This document shows positions 9,830-16,737 of a DNA stretch of 41,948 bases, one piece after another. Origin of the DNA: a candidate division TA06 bacterium (GTDB lineage Bacteria > Ratteibacteria > UBA8468 > MWAK01); the NCBI GenBank assembly GCA_022704925.1, contig JAKJFK010000001.1, positions 1-41,948 of the forward strand. The letters run 5' to 3'. The notes beneath the pieces were generated by a model that did no database searches, was not told the origin of the DNA, and saw nothing but the letters and a program-made list of their open reading frames with translations. Each line of letters opens with the position of its first letter. Positions within the stretch are counted from its first letter, which is position 1. A program made the translations under genes and the position numbers.

Positions 9830-10954
9830 ATGCCGGAGATAAAACCGATCCGCCCCAAGTGGAAGGGGACCATGAGCGACCGGGAGCGCTTCGTCAGCCA
9901 GCTCCATTACCGGCCGGTGGACCGCTCCTTCAACATGGAGTTCGGCTACTGGAACGAGAACTTCAAATCCTGGCCGATCTTCGTGGAGAATGGAATCAAG
10001 AACAACGCCGAGGCGGACCTTTTCTTCAGCTTCGACCGGATCGAGACCATTGGGGGCCGCGTCTGGCTCTCGCCTCCCTTTCCGGCCGGCCTGGTCGAGG
10101 AGACCGCCGCCACCCGGATCGTCCAGAACTCCGACGGCCTGCTGGCCGAGGTGCCCCGGGACGGCCACGACACCATTCCCCATTTCATCCGGGCCTCGGT
10201 GCGTACGCCCGACGACTGGCGCCGCTGCAAGGCCGAGCGTTTCCGCCTCGACGACCCGGCCCGCCGGGTTGACGTGGAATCCCTGAAGCGGGCCCACCCG
10301 GCCGGCCGCGATTACCCCCTGGGCATTCATTGCGGTTCGATGATCGGCCGGATTCGCGACCTGCTTACCATGGAGGGGCTGGTCTACGCCATTTACGATT
10401 ACCCGGAGATGGTCGAGGAGATGGTTGAGACCGCCTGCCGCCTGGTCGAGCATTTCCTGGACCAGGTGCTGGGCCGGATCGATTTCGACTTCGCGGCCGG
10501 CTGGGAGGATATCTGCTCCAAGAGCGGTCCGCTGGTGCCGGTCCGCTTCTTCCGGGAAGTGGTGGTGCCCCGCTATCGGCGCCTCGGCGACCGGTTGCGG
10601 GCGGCCGGCGTCGACATCTGGTATACCGACTGCGACGGCGACGTGCGGCCGCTGCTGCCTTACTTCCTCGAAGGCGGCATCAACTGCATCTTTCCCTTCG
10701 AGGTCAACAGCAGCGGCCACCCGGCCGAATCCCTGGCTAAACACGCTCCCGAACTGCGCATCATGGGCGGCGTGGACAAGCTCCAGCTGCGGAGCGGCCG
10801 GCCGGCCATCGACGCCTGTCTCGAGAGGCTGATCCCCCTGGTGCAGGCCGGCGGCTACATTCCCTTCTGCGATCACCGCTGCCCGCCCGACGTCAACCCC
10901 GACGATTACCTCTACTACCTGGACCGCAAGGAAGAACTCTTCGGGATGAAGTAG
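9830..10954 (+). CDS. URO-D-fold protein B
   Basis: A 374-residue member of the URO-D superfamily, translated from ATG 9830 behind GGAGAGG. The early part has RERFVSQLHYRPVDR, a start shared with paralogues D and F. The metal-site region reads D267-C-D269-G270 where MtaA-like enzymes have H-x-C-G, and the C-terminal motif is GGYIPFCDHRCPP, closely matching D and F (GGYxPxxDHxxPP). No HemE arginine motif is present. It is probably co-transcribed with paralogue A and the hydrolase-like gene, since spacing is 22 bp. B, D and F form one visible subgroup and A is a distinct branch, so this is not a recent tandem duplication of A. The reaction is not known. Confidence 0.75.
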   Translation: MPEIKPIRPKWKGTMSDRERFVSQLHYRPVDRSFNMEFGYWNENFKSWPIFVENGIKNNAEADLFFSFDRIETIGGRVWLSPPFPAGLVEETAATRIVQNSDGLLAEVPRDGHDTIPHFIRASVRTPDDWRRCKAERFRLDDPARRVDVESLKRAHPAGRDYPLGIHCGSMIGRIRDLLTMEGLVYAIYDYPEMVEEMVETACRLVEHFLDQVLGRIDFDFAAGWEDICSKSGPLVPVRFFREVVVPRYRRLGDRLRAAGVDIWYTDCDGDVRPLLPYFLEGGINCIFPFEVNSSGHPAESLAKHAPELRIMGGVDKLQLRSGRPAIDACLERLIPLVQAGGYIPFCDHRCPPDVNPDDYLYYLDRKEELFGMK

Positions 10955-10962
10955 GCCCGGCC

Positions 10963-10992
10963 TTTACCGGGCTCAGTCCCCCGAATTATAAT
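10963..10992 (+). promoter_or_regulatory. Sigma70-like promoter of lysA, with overlapping GC hairpin
   Basis: TTTACC (10963-10968), 18-base spacer, then a perfect TATAAT (10987-10992). Transcription should start near 11000, which removes the ATG at 10997 as a start and favours 11057. The -35 box lies inside a small hairpin (GCCCGG 10955-10960 with CCGGGC 10967-10972) just after the upstream stop codon; it has no T tract, so it is at best a weak terminator. Confidence 0.6.
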
Positions 10993-11056
10993 ATTCATGT
11001 CCGCCGGCGGCTCCGTCGGGGCCGTGATCGGCGCGGGCGACCGAACGAGGATGGAG

Positions 11057-12283
11057 ATGACCGAAAACTACCTTTCCTGGCCGGAGGGCCGGGGCCGGCT
11101 GGAAGAGTGCTTCCTGGACGAGCTGGCCGACCGATACGGGACGCCGCTCTACCTCTACAGCGAAACCGGGCTGCGCCGGCGGCTGGGCCGTTTCCGGGCC
11201 GCCTTTAAGGACCTGGACCCGCTGGTCCGCTACAGCTGCAAGGCCAACGCCAACACCCACCTGCTTTCCATCATCCGGGCCGAGGGCGGCGGCGCCGACG
11301 TCATCTCGGCCGGCGAACTGATGCTGGCCCTGGCGGCCGGTTTCGAGGCCGCCGACCTGATTATGGAGGGTCCGGGCAAGCGGCCGGATGAGATGGCCCT
11401 GGCCCTCGAGAACGGGGTCGCCTTCTTCAGCGTCGAGTCGGAGGCCGAGCTGGAGAGCCTGAGCCGGCTGGCCGCCGAACGGAAGCTCAAAGCCACCATC
11501 CTGCTGCGCCTCAACCCCGATATCGCCGCCGGCGGCCATCAATACATTTCCACCGGCCGTAAGGAGAACAAGTTCGGCCTGACCGAGGCCGAGGTGATTT
11601 CCATTTTCAAGGCGCCGGAACGCTACCGGCCGCTGCGCATCGGCGGCCTGCACCTCCACCTCGGTTCCCAGATCGACACTCCCGAACCCTACCTGAAGGC
11701 GGTCCGCGAGGCGAAGCGCCTCCACGCGAGCCACCCCTTCGAATATCTCGACCTGGGCGGCGGTTTCCCGGTCGTTTACGACAAGGAAGTCACCGAGCTG
11801 GAGCTCTTCGCCGAGGCCATCGGCCGCGAGCTGGACGGACTGCCGGTGCGGGTCATCTTCGAGCCGGGCCGCTACCTGGTGGCGCCGGTCGGTTTCCTGT
11901 TGACCCGGATCACCTACCGGAAGGACCGGCCGCACCGCCGCTTCCTGGTGGTGGATGCCGGCATGAACGACCTCATCCGCCCCTCCCTTTACGAGGCCTT
12001 CCACCAGATCTGGCCGGTCCGGAGTTCCGGGGCCGCCCCGGAGAATTTCGACGTGGTCGGACCGATCTGCGAGTCGGGCGATTTCCTGGCCAGGGAGCGG
12101 CCCCTGCCCGCGGACCTGGCCGCCGGCGGCCTCCTGCTGGTCGGCCAGGCCGGCGCCTACGGTTTTGCCATGTCCTCCAATTACAACGGCCGCCTGCGGC
12201 CGGCCGAGGTGCTGGTCCGCGGCTCCGAGAGCCGGGTCATCCGCCGCCGCCAGAATTACGAGGATTTGCTGGCGGGCATGTAA
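11057..12283 (+). CDS. lysA: Diaminopimelate decarboxylase
   Basis: PLP enzyme of alanine-racemase fold (group IV decarboxylases) making lysine from meso-diaminopimelate. Motifs in order: the PLP lysine in YSCKANAN, GADVISAGELMLAL, RLNPDIAAGGHQYISTG, KFGL, LHLHLGSQI, DLGGGFPV, EPGRYLVAPVG, then DAGMNDLIRPSLY, GPICESGDFLA and the closing GQAGAYGFAMSSNYNGR, where the catalytic CESGD from the partner subunit is seen. About 408 residues from ATG 11057, chosen because GAGG lies 6 bases upstream and because the promoter -10 box excludes the more upstream ATG. It is the last gene before the low-G+C insertion. Carboxynorspermidine decarboxylase is a relative, but the CESGD and GAYG features fit LysA. 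Confidence 0.92.
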   Translation: MTENYLSWPEGRGRLEECFLDELADRYGTPLYLYSETGLRRRLGRFRAAFKDLDPLVRYSCKANANTHLLSIIRAEGGGADVISAGELMLALAAGFEAADLIMEGPGKRPDEMALALENGVAFFSVESEAELESLSRLAAERKLKATILLRLNPDIAAGGHQYISTGRKENKFGLTEAEVISIFKAPERYRPLRIGGLHLHLGSQIDTPEPYLKAVREAKRLHASHPFEYLDLGGGFPVVYDKEVTELELFAEAIGRELDGLPVRVIFEPGRYLVAPVGFLLTRITYRKDRPHRRFLVVDAGMNDLIRPSLYEAFHQIWPVRSSGAAPENFDVVGPICESGDFLARERPLPADLAAGGLLLVGQAGAYGFAMSSNYNGRLRPAEVLVRGSESRVIRRRQNYEDLLAGM

Positions 12284-12390
12284 AGCGCGGCGGTTTTCGG
12301 TTCGCGTCCACTCTGCGTCCGGGGCAAAAGCTACGCGACTCGGGAACGAGGACTCTCCGTGTTCGCGGCCCTGGTAAAGCGGGCCGCGCC

Positions 12391-12409
12391 CCGGATACTC
12401 ATTCCCTCG
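12391..12409 (+). repeat. Imperfect direct repeat, left copy
   Basis: The 19-mer starting CCGGATACTCATT matches 12646-12664 (CCGGCTACTCATT) at 16 of 19 positions, 255 bp apart, with further similarity in the G+C-rich bases just before it. The two copies enclose most of the hairpin-rich stretch. Confidence 0.45.
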
Positions 12410-12645
12410 TTTCGCTTGTTTTGCACCCGGACTACGCGACGCCGGTGGTTTTTACCGGCGTGGGGGTGAGAGAGGGGGGCAGTGGCCCCTTCTCGTGGTC
12501 GTATCCGGGGAGGGGGAATCAGGGGAGGGAAGCTCCTTCCCCTGAAAGCGAGCCCCGATTGCGTTTCGGGGCGTAGCGACGCTGTTCACCGAAGACCGCC
12601 GCTTAAGGGGAACAGACGAAAGACAACTACATAACGGCCCGGGTC

Positions 12646-12664
12646 CCGGCTACTCATTGCCTCA
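12646..12664 (+). repeat. Imperfect direct repeat, right copy
   Basis: Partner of 12391-12409. The right copy ends about 30 bases before the transposase scar, so the pair could mark a duplicated target or an element boundary; this is inference. Confidence 0.4.
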
Positions 12665-12691
12665 CACTAATTGTTTTATTACCATCGCTAA

Positions 12692-12871
12692 GAAATCGAC
12701 AACACCACCGCGGAAAGATTCTTCAAGACCTTGAAAACGGAAGGAGTTTATCTATGGGAATACGGAAACCTCACAGATGTTCAGGAATGGATTCCATACT
12801 TTCTGGAGGTGGTGTATAATAGGAAACGATTGCTCTTTTCTCTGGGATATCTGCCCTCGGAGAAATTTTAA
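12692..12871 (+). pseudogene. IS3-family transposase (orfB) C-terminal remnant
   Basis: Translation in this frame gives DNTTAERFFKTLKTEG followed by VYLWEYGNL, VQEWIPYFLEVVYN and LGYLPSEKF, then a stop at 12869-12871. This is the last 60 residues of an IS3-type DDE integrase: the final catalytic Glu sits in the DNxxxERFFKTLK motif and the YN-RxxxxLGYxPxxxF ending is typical. A stop codon just upstream (12689-12691) and the absence of any preceding transposase sequence show the gene is truncated. Downstream bases up to about 12955 (CTGTCCAAATAGGTGTTCAC) resemble the usual right-end DNA of such elements, but a defined terminal inverted repeat was not identified. It marks past mobile-element activity at the left edge of the restriction-modification cassette. 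Confidence 0.8.
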
Positions 12872-12911
12872 AACCATCTGCTTGTCAAAGAACAAGGGCT
12901 TCGGCCGCAGA

Positions 12912-12928
12912 CAGATTATTTTAATCTG
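12912..12928 (+). other. A+T-rich perfect hairpin after the transposase scar
   Basis: CAGATTA (12912-12918), loop TTT, TAATCTG (12922-12928). The flanks GACAG and CTGTC extend the pairing around a small bulge. It may be part of the insertion-sequence end or a terminator for read-through; no T tract follows. Confidence 0.4.
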
Positions 12929-12997
12929 CCTGTCCAAATAGGTGTTCACTTCAATCCCGACTTGTTCGGCAGGCAGGAGTGTTGACACTATCGGCCC

Positions 12998-14218
12998 ATG
13001 CTAAAGAAGAGAAAAGAACCCCTGCGATATGACATGCTGGCCGACAATGAATCGGTCTATCGTGCCAGACAGAAGGGACTACTGCGGGAGTCCGTTCGGA
13101 CATACCGACTCGTTGACCTTTTCGCTGGCGCAGGCGGTCTGACGCTAGGCTTCACCAAGACACTAGGCCAGGTCTTCGTGCCGGTGTGGGCCAACGATTT
13201 CAACACCTACGCCGCCAGAACTTACAACGTTAACTTCGGGGATCACTGCACCACGGACGATATTCTGGAAATTGTCGAGAACCGAATTGACGAAATACCC
13301 AAAGCAGACGTTGTGATCGGCGGTCCGCCATGTCAGGGGTTTAGCCTCTTGAACAAACAACGAGAAGGTGATCCCCGGAAGCAACTTTGGCGGCCTTATT
13401 TTCGCATTGTAGAACGCACTGGTGCGGAAGTGTTCGTGATGGAAAACGTTCCGCAACTTCTCGGTTCTGAGGAATACGAGGAAATTGCGGAGGTTGCGCA
13501 TTCCCTCGGTTTCAAGATGGCATTTGCGAAACTGTGCGCAGCCGACTACGGCGTGCCGCAAACGCGCTGGCGCGCGTTCATTATCGGATGCAAATTCGCA
13601 CATCCGGGTAAGTTTTTCCCCCCGAAGAAAACACATAAGCGTCCTGCCGACGTAAACACAGGCATGTTGTTTTCAGAGGAATTCGATCAGTACGTTTCGC
13701 GGGCTAGACCTTGGCGAACGGTACACGATGCGATTGGCGATCTGCCACCCCCGAAGGGAACCGAAATCCGAAATGAACCACCACCACTTGACCTGCATTT
13801 CGGACGGACTCCTACGCCCATGAGCATGAAGCGTTACCTGTCGATTCCCAAGGAAGGAATGAACCGGTTCGATTTGCAGAAGCGGGCACCAGAATTGACT
13901 CCCGCTTGCTGGATCAGAAAAACGGAGGGAGGGACCGACCTTTTTGGTCGGCTTTGGTGGAATCGGCCAGCCTTCACGATCCGCACGGAGTTTTTTAAAC
14001 CGGAAAAGGGACGTTATCTTCACCCTTGTCAGCACCGGCCTATCACACACCGGGAAGCCGCTCGGCTGCAATCCTTTCCGGATTCCTTTAAGTTTATCGG
14101 ATCGAAGATCGAAATCGCCAAACAAATCGGCAATGCCGTGCCGCCCATGCTGGCGGCCCGAATTGCCGACTGCGTGTTTGCGCTACTGGCGACCAAAGAG
14201 GAAGGGGATGTCGGATAA
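12998..14218 (+). CDS. DNA (cytosine-5) methyltransferase
   Basis: Adds methyl groups to C5 of cytosine in a specific DNA site; here the modification half of a restriction-modification set. C5-MTase motifs in order: I, FAGAGG (residues 42-47, SAM binding); IV, GGPPCQGFS with catalytic C112; VI, ENV (149-151); VIII, QTRWR (188-192); IX, REAARLQSFPDSF; X, QIGNAVPP near the C-terminus. Length 406 is usual, and the target-recognition region lies between VIII and IX. ATG 12998 has no well-placed Shine-Dalgarno (AGGAG is 18 bases upstream); ATG 13034 is an alternative. Base composition is visibly less G+C-rich than neighbours, indicating transfer. The gene overlaps vsr by 11 bp. The recognition sequence cannot be read from the protein. 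Confidence 0.92.
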   Translation: MLKKRKEPLRYDMLADNESVYRARQKGLLRESVRTYRLVDLFAGAGGLTLGFTKTLGQVFVPVWANDFNTYAARTYNVNFGDHCTTDDILEIVENRIDEIPKADVVIGGPPCQGFSLLNKQREGDPRKQLWRPYFRIVERTGAEVFVMENVPQLLGSEEYEEIAEVAHSLGFKMAFAKLCAADYGVPQTRWRAFIIGCKFAHPGKFFPPKKTHKRPADVNTGMLFSEEFDQYVSRARPWRTVHDAIGDLPPPKGTEIRNEPPPLDLHFGRTPTPMSMKRYLSIPKEGMNRFDLQKRAPELTPACWIRKTEGGTDLFGRLWWNRPAFTIRTEFFKPEKGRYLHPCQHRPITHREAARLQSFPDSFKFIGSKIEIAKQIGNAVPPMLAARIADCVFALLATKEEGDVG

Positions 14219-14621
14219 ATTTCCACCGGAAAAACGAAGCCAGATAATGGCAAACGTCAAAGGGCGGAATACGTCGCCTGAGCGTGTTGTCAGAGGATGT
14301 TTGCGCCGGTTGCGGTGTCGATTCCGGGGAAACGTCAAGGCGCTTCCTGGCAAGCCAGATGTGGTTCTTACCGGGAGGGGCAAAGTTATTTTTGTCCACG
14401 GTTGCTTCTGGCACGGCCACAGGCGTTGTCGTCGATCAAAACGTCCGACAACGAACGAAATGTTCTGGAACAAGAAAATCGACGGCAACATTCAAAGAGA
14501 CAAGAAGGTGCGCCGCGCTCTCACTCGTTTGGGATGGAAAGTCCTTGTGGTATGGGAGTGTGGAACTCGCAATCCGACGAAGTTACTCGCGATTCTGGAA
14601 AGGTTCGTAAATGCGAGATAG
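14208..14621 (+). CDS. vsr: Very-short-patch repair endonuclease
   Basis: Nicks next to T:G mismatches formed when 5-methylcytosine deaminates, protecting sites methylated by the adjacent methyltransferase. The 137-residue protein contains the Vsr series RSQIMANVKGRNTSPE, LPGKPDVVL, VIFVHGCFWHGH, a K-x3-N-x2-RD segment and a final GWKVLVVWEC. The Asp of KPDVVL is the metal-binding catalytic residue; the family more often has LPGTPD, so Lys replaces Thr there. ATG 14208 follows AGGAAGGGG and lies inside the end of the methyltransferase gene (11-bp overlap), so translation is probably coupled. The long upstream open frame is only a shadow. Length matches the family. Confidence 0.93.
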   Translation: MSDKFPPEKRSQIMANVKGRNTSPERVVRGCLRRLRCRFRGNVKALPGKPDVVLTGRGKVIFVHGCFWHGHRRCRRSKRPTTNEMFWNKKIDGNIQRDKKVRRALTRLGWKVLVVWECGTRNPTKLLAILERFVNAR

Positions 14622-15543
14622 AACTAGAAAAGAAACGAACAGCACCCCCGAAGCCATTCGATGTCAGCTTGAGGAACTGATAAGCAACTTCGAACTGCAT
14701 CTTCGTGCAGGTGAGCTACGCCCTAAAGTGCTCGCCTTGGTTAGCATTTTTCAAGGTTTGAGAAACCTTGGTAAGGCAATCATTCCTCAGAAGTATGCAT
14801 CAGCAGCAAGAGATCGCATCTTGTACTACTTCCGCAAGTACCCGAATGTAATCATAAACGGTGATGAATTACTCGTCGTTTCCGGAATTCAGGAATATGC
14901 TCGTCGCTTACGCGAATTACGCATTCAGCAGGGTTGGGCAATTGCCAGCGGCGTAACAATTAAAGACATGTGCGAGACCGAATCGGACGAAGTTCCCGAT
15001 GATCTGAAGGCCATGAAGCCGGATGATTATGTGCTTCTTTGCGATACCCAAGATCGCGATGCCGCATACCGCTGGCATCTAGCCAATACCATTCGTAAGG
15101 AGCGATCGTCTGTACGCGACAAGATTCTCAAGTTCATGCGCGCAAGCGTTGGGCAAGGGGTTACTAACGAAGAACTGCGTTACGTAGCCGGAGACAAAAC
15201 GGAATGGGCTAGACGTGTTCGGGAACTGAGAACGGAATTCGGTTGGCCAATAGTTACGAAAACAACAGGCCGCCCTGATTTGGACATTGGCGTCTACGTT
15301 CTCCAAGCCGATAGGCAAAGTCCCGAGCACGATCGAACGATTCCAGACGACGTACGTAGGCATGTGATGCGTCGTGATGGTTACAAATGCACGAAGTGCG
15401 CTTGGTCCCATGCAGAATGGAATCCGTCTGATCCGAGACACCTAGAAATTCATCATGTGAAACACCATGCCAAAGGTGGCGATAATGAGGAACAGAATCT
15501 CACAACACTCTGTATAGCCTGTCACGACGCAATCCACAGATAG
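14611..15543 (+). CDS. HNH endonuclease, probable restriction enzyme of the cassette
   Basis: A 310-residue nuclease, likely the restriction half of the set. The C-terminus is an HNH/beta-beta-alpha-metal domain: C260-x2-C263, HH at 281-282, then a Gly-Gly-Asp segment, Asn 296, C301-x2-C304 and H305. The four cysteines should hold a structural zinc. Upstream lie two related modules: about residues 67-145 and 169-235 each contain an RDxIL start, a REL-R-x5-GW-I core (ARRLRELRIQQGWAI and ARRVRELRTEFGWPI) and a following YVL strand. These resemble duplicated winged-helix DNA-reading units. ATG 14611 has GGAAAGG seven bases upstream and overlaps vsr by 11 bp. No toxin-like or immunity features are seen. 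Specificity unknown. Confidence 0.85.
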   Translation: MRDRTRKETNSTPEAIRCQLEELISNFELHLRAGELRPKVLALVSIFQGLRNLGKAIIPQKYASAARDRILYYFRKYPNVIINGDELLVVSGIQEYARRLRELRIQQGWAIASGVTIKDMCETESDEVPDDLKAMKPDDYVLLCDTQDRDAAYRWHLANTIRKERSSVRDKILKFMRASVGQGVTNEELRYVAGDKTEWARRVRELRTEFGWPIVTKTTGRPDLDIGVYVLQADRQSPEHDRTIPDDVRRHVMRRDGYKCTKCAWSHAEWNPSDPRHLEIHHVKHHAKGGDNEEQNLTTLCIACHDAIHR

Positions 15544-15577
15544 GCGAGTCAGAGAAGCGAACAATCGGTTCCTGCGT

Positions 15578-15603
15578 ACGGCTCACCGCCGTTGCAGAGC
15601 CGT
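15578..15603 (+). terminator. Hairpin after the restriction cassette
   Basis: ACGGCTC (15578-15584) pairs perfectly with GAGCCGT (15597-15603) around a 12-base loop, 35 bases after the HNH stop. No T tract follows, so it may be a weak or Rho-assisted terminator, or only a recognition palindrome. The rest of 15544-15672 shows nothing I can name. Confidence 0.35.
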
Positions 15604-15672
15604 GATGAACAGGAATCGTCCGTTAGGTTGACCTTCTCCTCCACTCCCATCCACAGTCAATCTTATCTTCAA

Positions 15673-15700
15673 TTGACAAATTACGAAAGGGGACTAAAAT
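15673..15700 (+). promoter_or_regulatory. Sigma70-like promoter for the 15758 gene
   Basis: Perfect TTGACA (15673-15678), 16-base spacer, TAAAAT (15695-15700). Transcription should begin near 15708, giving a leader of about 50 bases before ATG 15758. It probably restarts transcription after the inserted cassette. Confidence 0.65.
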
Positions 15701-15757
15701 ATTAAGCGTGGAAAAGGTTGAAGGCCAAAGGTTTTCGCTTGATCAAGGAGGGGGAAG

Positions 15758-16240
15758 ATGGAAGGCCAGGCGATAAAACCGACCGGCTGCTGCGATCCGT
15801 TCGATCCCGGCCCCTGGCAGGAGAAGGAGATCACCTGGCGGGAGAAGCTGTTCGTGAAGGATCACGTGACGAGTTTCCTTCACGTTCCGCTGAATATGGG
15901 CGGGAAGATAGTGAAAAACCTGGGATTGATCGAGAAGGCCAGCGCCCGGGCAACCCGGTTGATGCTGACCGACGAGAAATCCACCTGGGGTTCCGACATC
16001 TACATCGACGTCGCCCGGGAGGTGCCGGGCGCGCAGATGGCCACTATTTCGGGCACCTTCCTGACGAAGGTCTTCGAAGGTCCGTATCGAAACGCCGGCC
16101 AGTGGGCGGAAGAAATGAAGGCGTACGTGAAGGGCCAGGGCAAACAGTTGAAGAAACTCTATTTTTCATACACCACCTGTCCGAAATGCGCCAGGGCCTA
16201 TGGGAAGAATTACGTCGTGCTCTTTGCGCAGGTAGACTGA
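15758..16240 (+). CDS. Conserved protein often labelled 'hydrolase', function unknown
   Basis: A 160-residue soluble protein. It begins with a CCDPFDPGPW segment and an EKEITWREKLFVKD block, has LHVPLNMG, SDIYIDVAREVPGAQM, SGTFLTKVFEGPY and ends with TTCPKCARAYGKNYVVLFAQV. I recall this as a widespread conserved family carrying a generic hydrolase label without a known reaction; the CPKCA motif near the C-terminus suggests metal or redox chemistry. ATG 15758 has an excellent AAGGAGG site and a clear promoter upstream, so expression is likely. Composition returns to the host G+C-rich style. The next gene is a zinc-ribbon protein 47 bp away, probably co-transcribed. Confidence 0.65.
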   Translation: MEGQAIKPTGCCDPFDPGPWQEKEITWREKLFVKDHVTSFLHVPLNMGGKIVKNLGLIEKASARATRLMLTDEKSTWGSDIYIDVAREVPGAQMATISGTFLTKVFEGPYRNAGQWAEEMKAYVKGQGKQLKKLYFSYTTCPKCARAYGKNYVVLFAQVD

Positions 16241-16287
16241 AGCGGGTCCGCCGTCAGGCGGATTGAGCGGTTGCCAGGGAGGGAAGC

Positions 16288-16602
16288 ATGTCGAAATCTT
16301 GCCGGGCCTGCGGAATGCCGCTGATCGAAAAGGAGGATTTCGCCGGGGGTAAGGAAGACGCCCTTTTTTGCCGTCACTGCGTAAACGCCGACGGCAGCGT
16401 CAAGTCCGGCGAGGAGATCTTCGAGGGCGGGGTGCGGTTTTTTATCAGCCAGCTCGGTGACGACCGGAAGCTGGCGGAGAGGATAACGCGAAAGAACATG
16501 GCCGGGCTGCCCTACTGGCAGGGCAAAAACTGCCGGGTCCTGCAGGGCGAAATGGCCACCGACGAAGAATTTGCCGAGGTTTTAAAAAAGCTGGGCGCGT
16601 AG
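16288..16602 (+). CDS. Putative zinc-ribbon protein
   Basis: A 104-residue protein whose N-terminal half is a zinc ribbon: C5-x2-C8 in SCRACGMPL and C28-x2-C31 in FCRHCVNADG. This matches the putative zinc-ribbon family with a CxxCGMPL start, found in small proteins of anaerobes. The C-terminal half (residues about 45-104) is helical and carries GLPYWQGKNCRVLQGE, with no recognised motif. A GGAGGGAAG site precedes ATG 16288. It lies 47 bp after the 15758 gene and is followed by a GC hairpin, so the two likely form a bicistronic unit. Role unknown; a regulator or redox accessory is possible. Confidence 0.7.
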   Translation: MSKSCRACGMPLIEKEDFAGGKEDALFCRHCVNADGSVKSGEEIFEGGVRFFISQLGDDRKLAERITRKNMAGLPYWQGKNCRVLQGEMATDEEFAEVLKKLGA

Positions 16603-16610
16603 TCTGAACT

Positions 16611-16630
16611 GCCCGGGCCGCTTCCCGGGC
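16611..16630 (+). terminator. GC-rich hairpin, terminator-like
   Basis: GCCCGGG (16611-16617), loop CCGCTT, CCCGGGC (16624-16630), eight bases after the zinc-ribbon stop. The stem is perfect at 7 bp but no T tract follows. Confidence 0.4.
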
Positions 16631-16737
16631 GACGCAACAGCAAGAAACGCCGAATATTCGATTTGGCGAAGTTCCGTTCTTCCCCGGCTTTGCTTTCCGG
16701 AATCCGTTTCTCCCCATTTCCGACCGTTGGAGGAGCC

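Larger units (their letters stand above)
12284..12690 (+). other. Hairpin-rich non-coding stretch, unrecognised
   Basis: About 400 bases without a convincing gene. It holds four strong stem-loops in roughly 210 bases: CGCGGCCC 12364-12371 with 12381-12388 (8 bp, perfect), ACGCCGGT 12439-12446 with 12454-12461 (8 bp, perfect), AGGGGAGGG 12521-12529 with 12535-12543 (9 bp, one G-U), and GCCCCGA 12552-12558 with 12566-12572 (7 bp, perfect). The 9-mer CTACGCGAC occurs twice. No tRNA, tmRNA, RNase P, group II intron domain V or attC core was recognised. It could be a structured RNA, a repeat element or decayed mobile DNA; strand is unknown. Confidence 0.45.

Noticed and set aside
10997-11056. ATG 10997 as the lysA start
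   Set aside because: It lies at the predicted transcription start, 4 bases past a perfect TATAAT, and the added N-terminal residues are unlike LysA. ATG 11057 has a ribosome site.
12284-12690. Group II intron, integron attC, tmRNA or RNase P in the hairpin-rich stretch
   Set aside because: No domain V-like sequence, no GTTRRRY core, no tmRNA tag or RNase P landmark was found; only the hairpins are supported.
12661-12997. Complete IS3 element
   Set aside because: Only the last 60 transposase codons remain, a stop precedes them, no orfA and no matching terminal inverted repeats were seen.
12982-12997. TTGACA just before the methyltransferase as its promoter
   Set aside because: No -10 sequence occurs at 15-19 bases downstream, and the start codon would fall inside the promoter.
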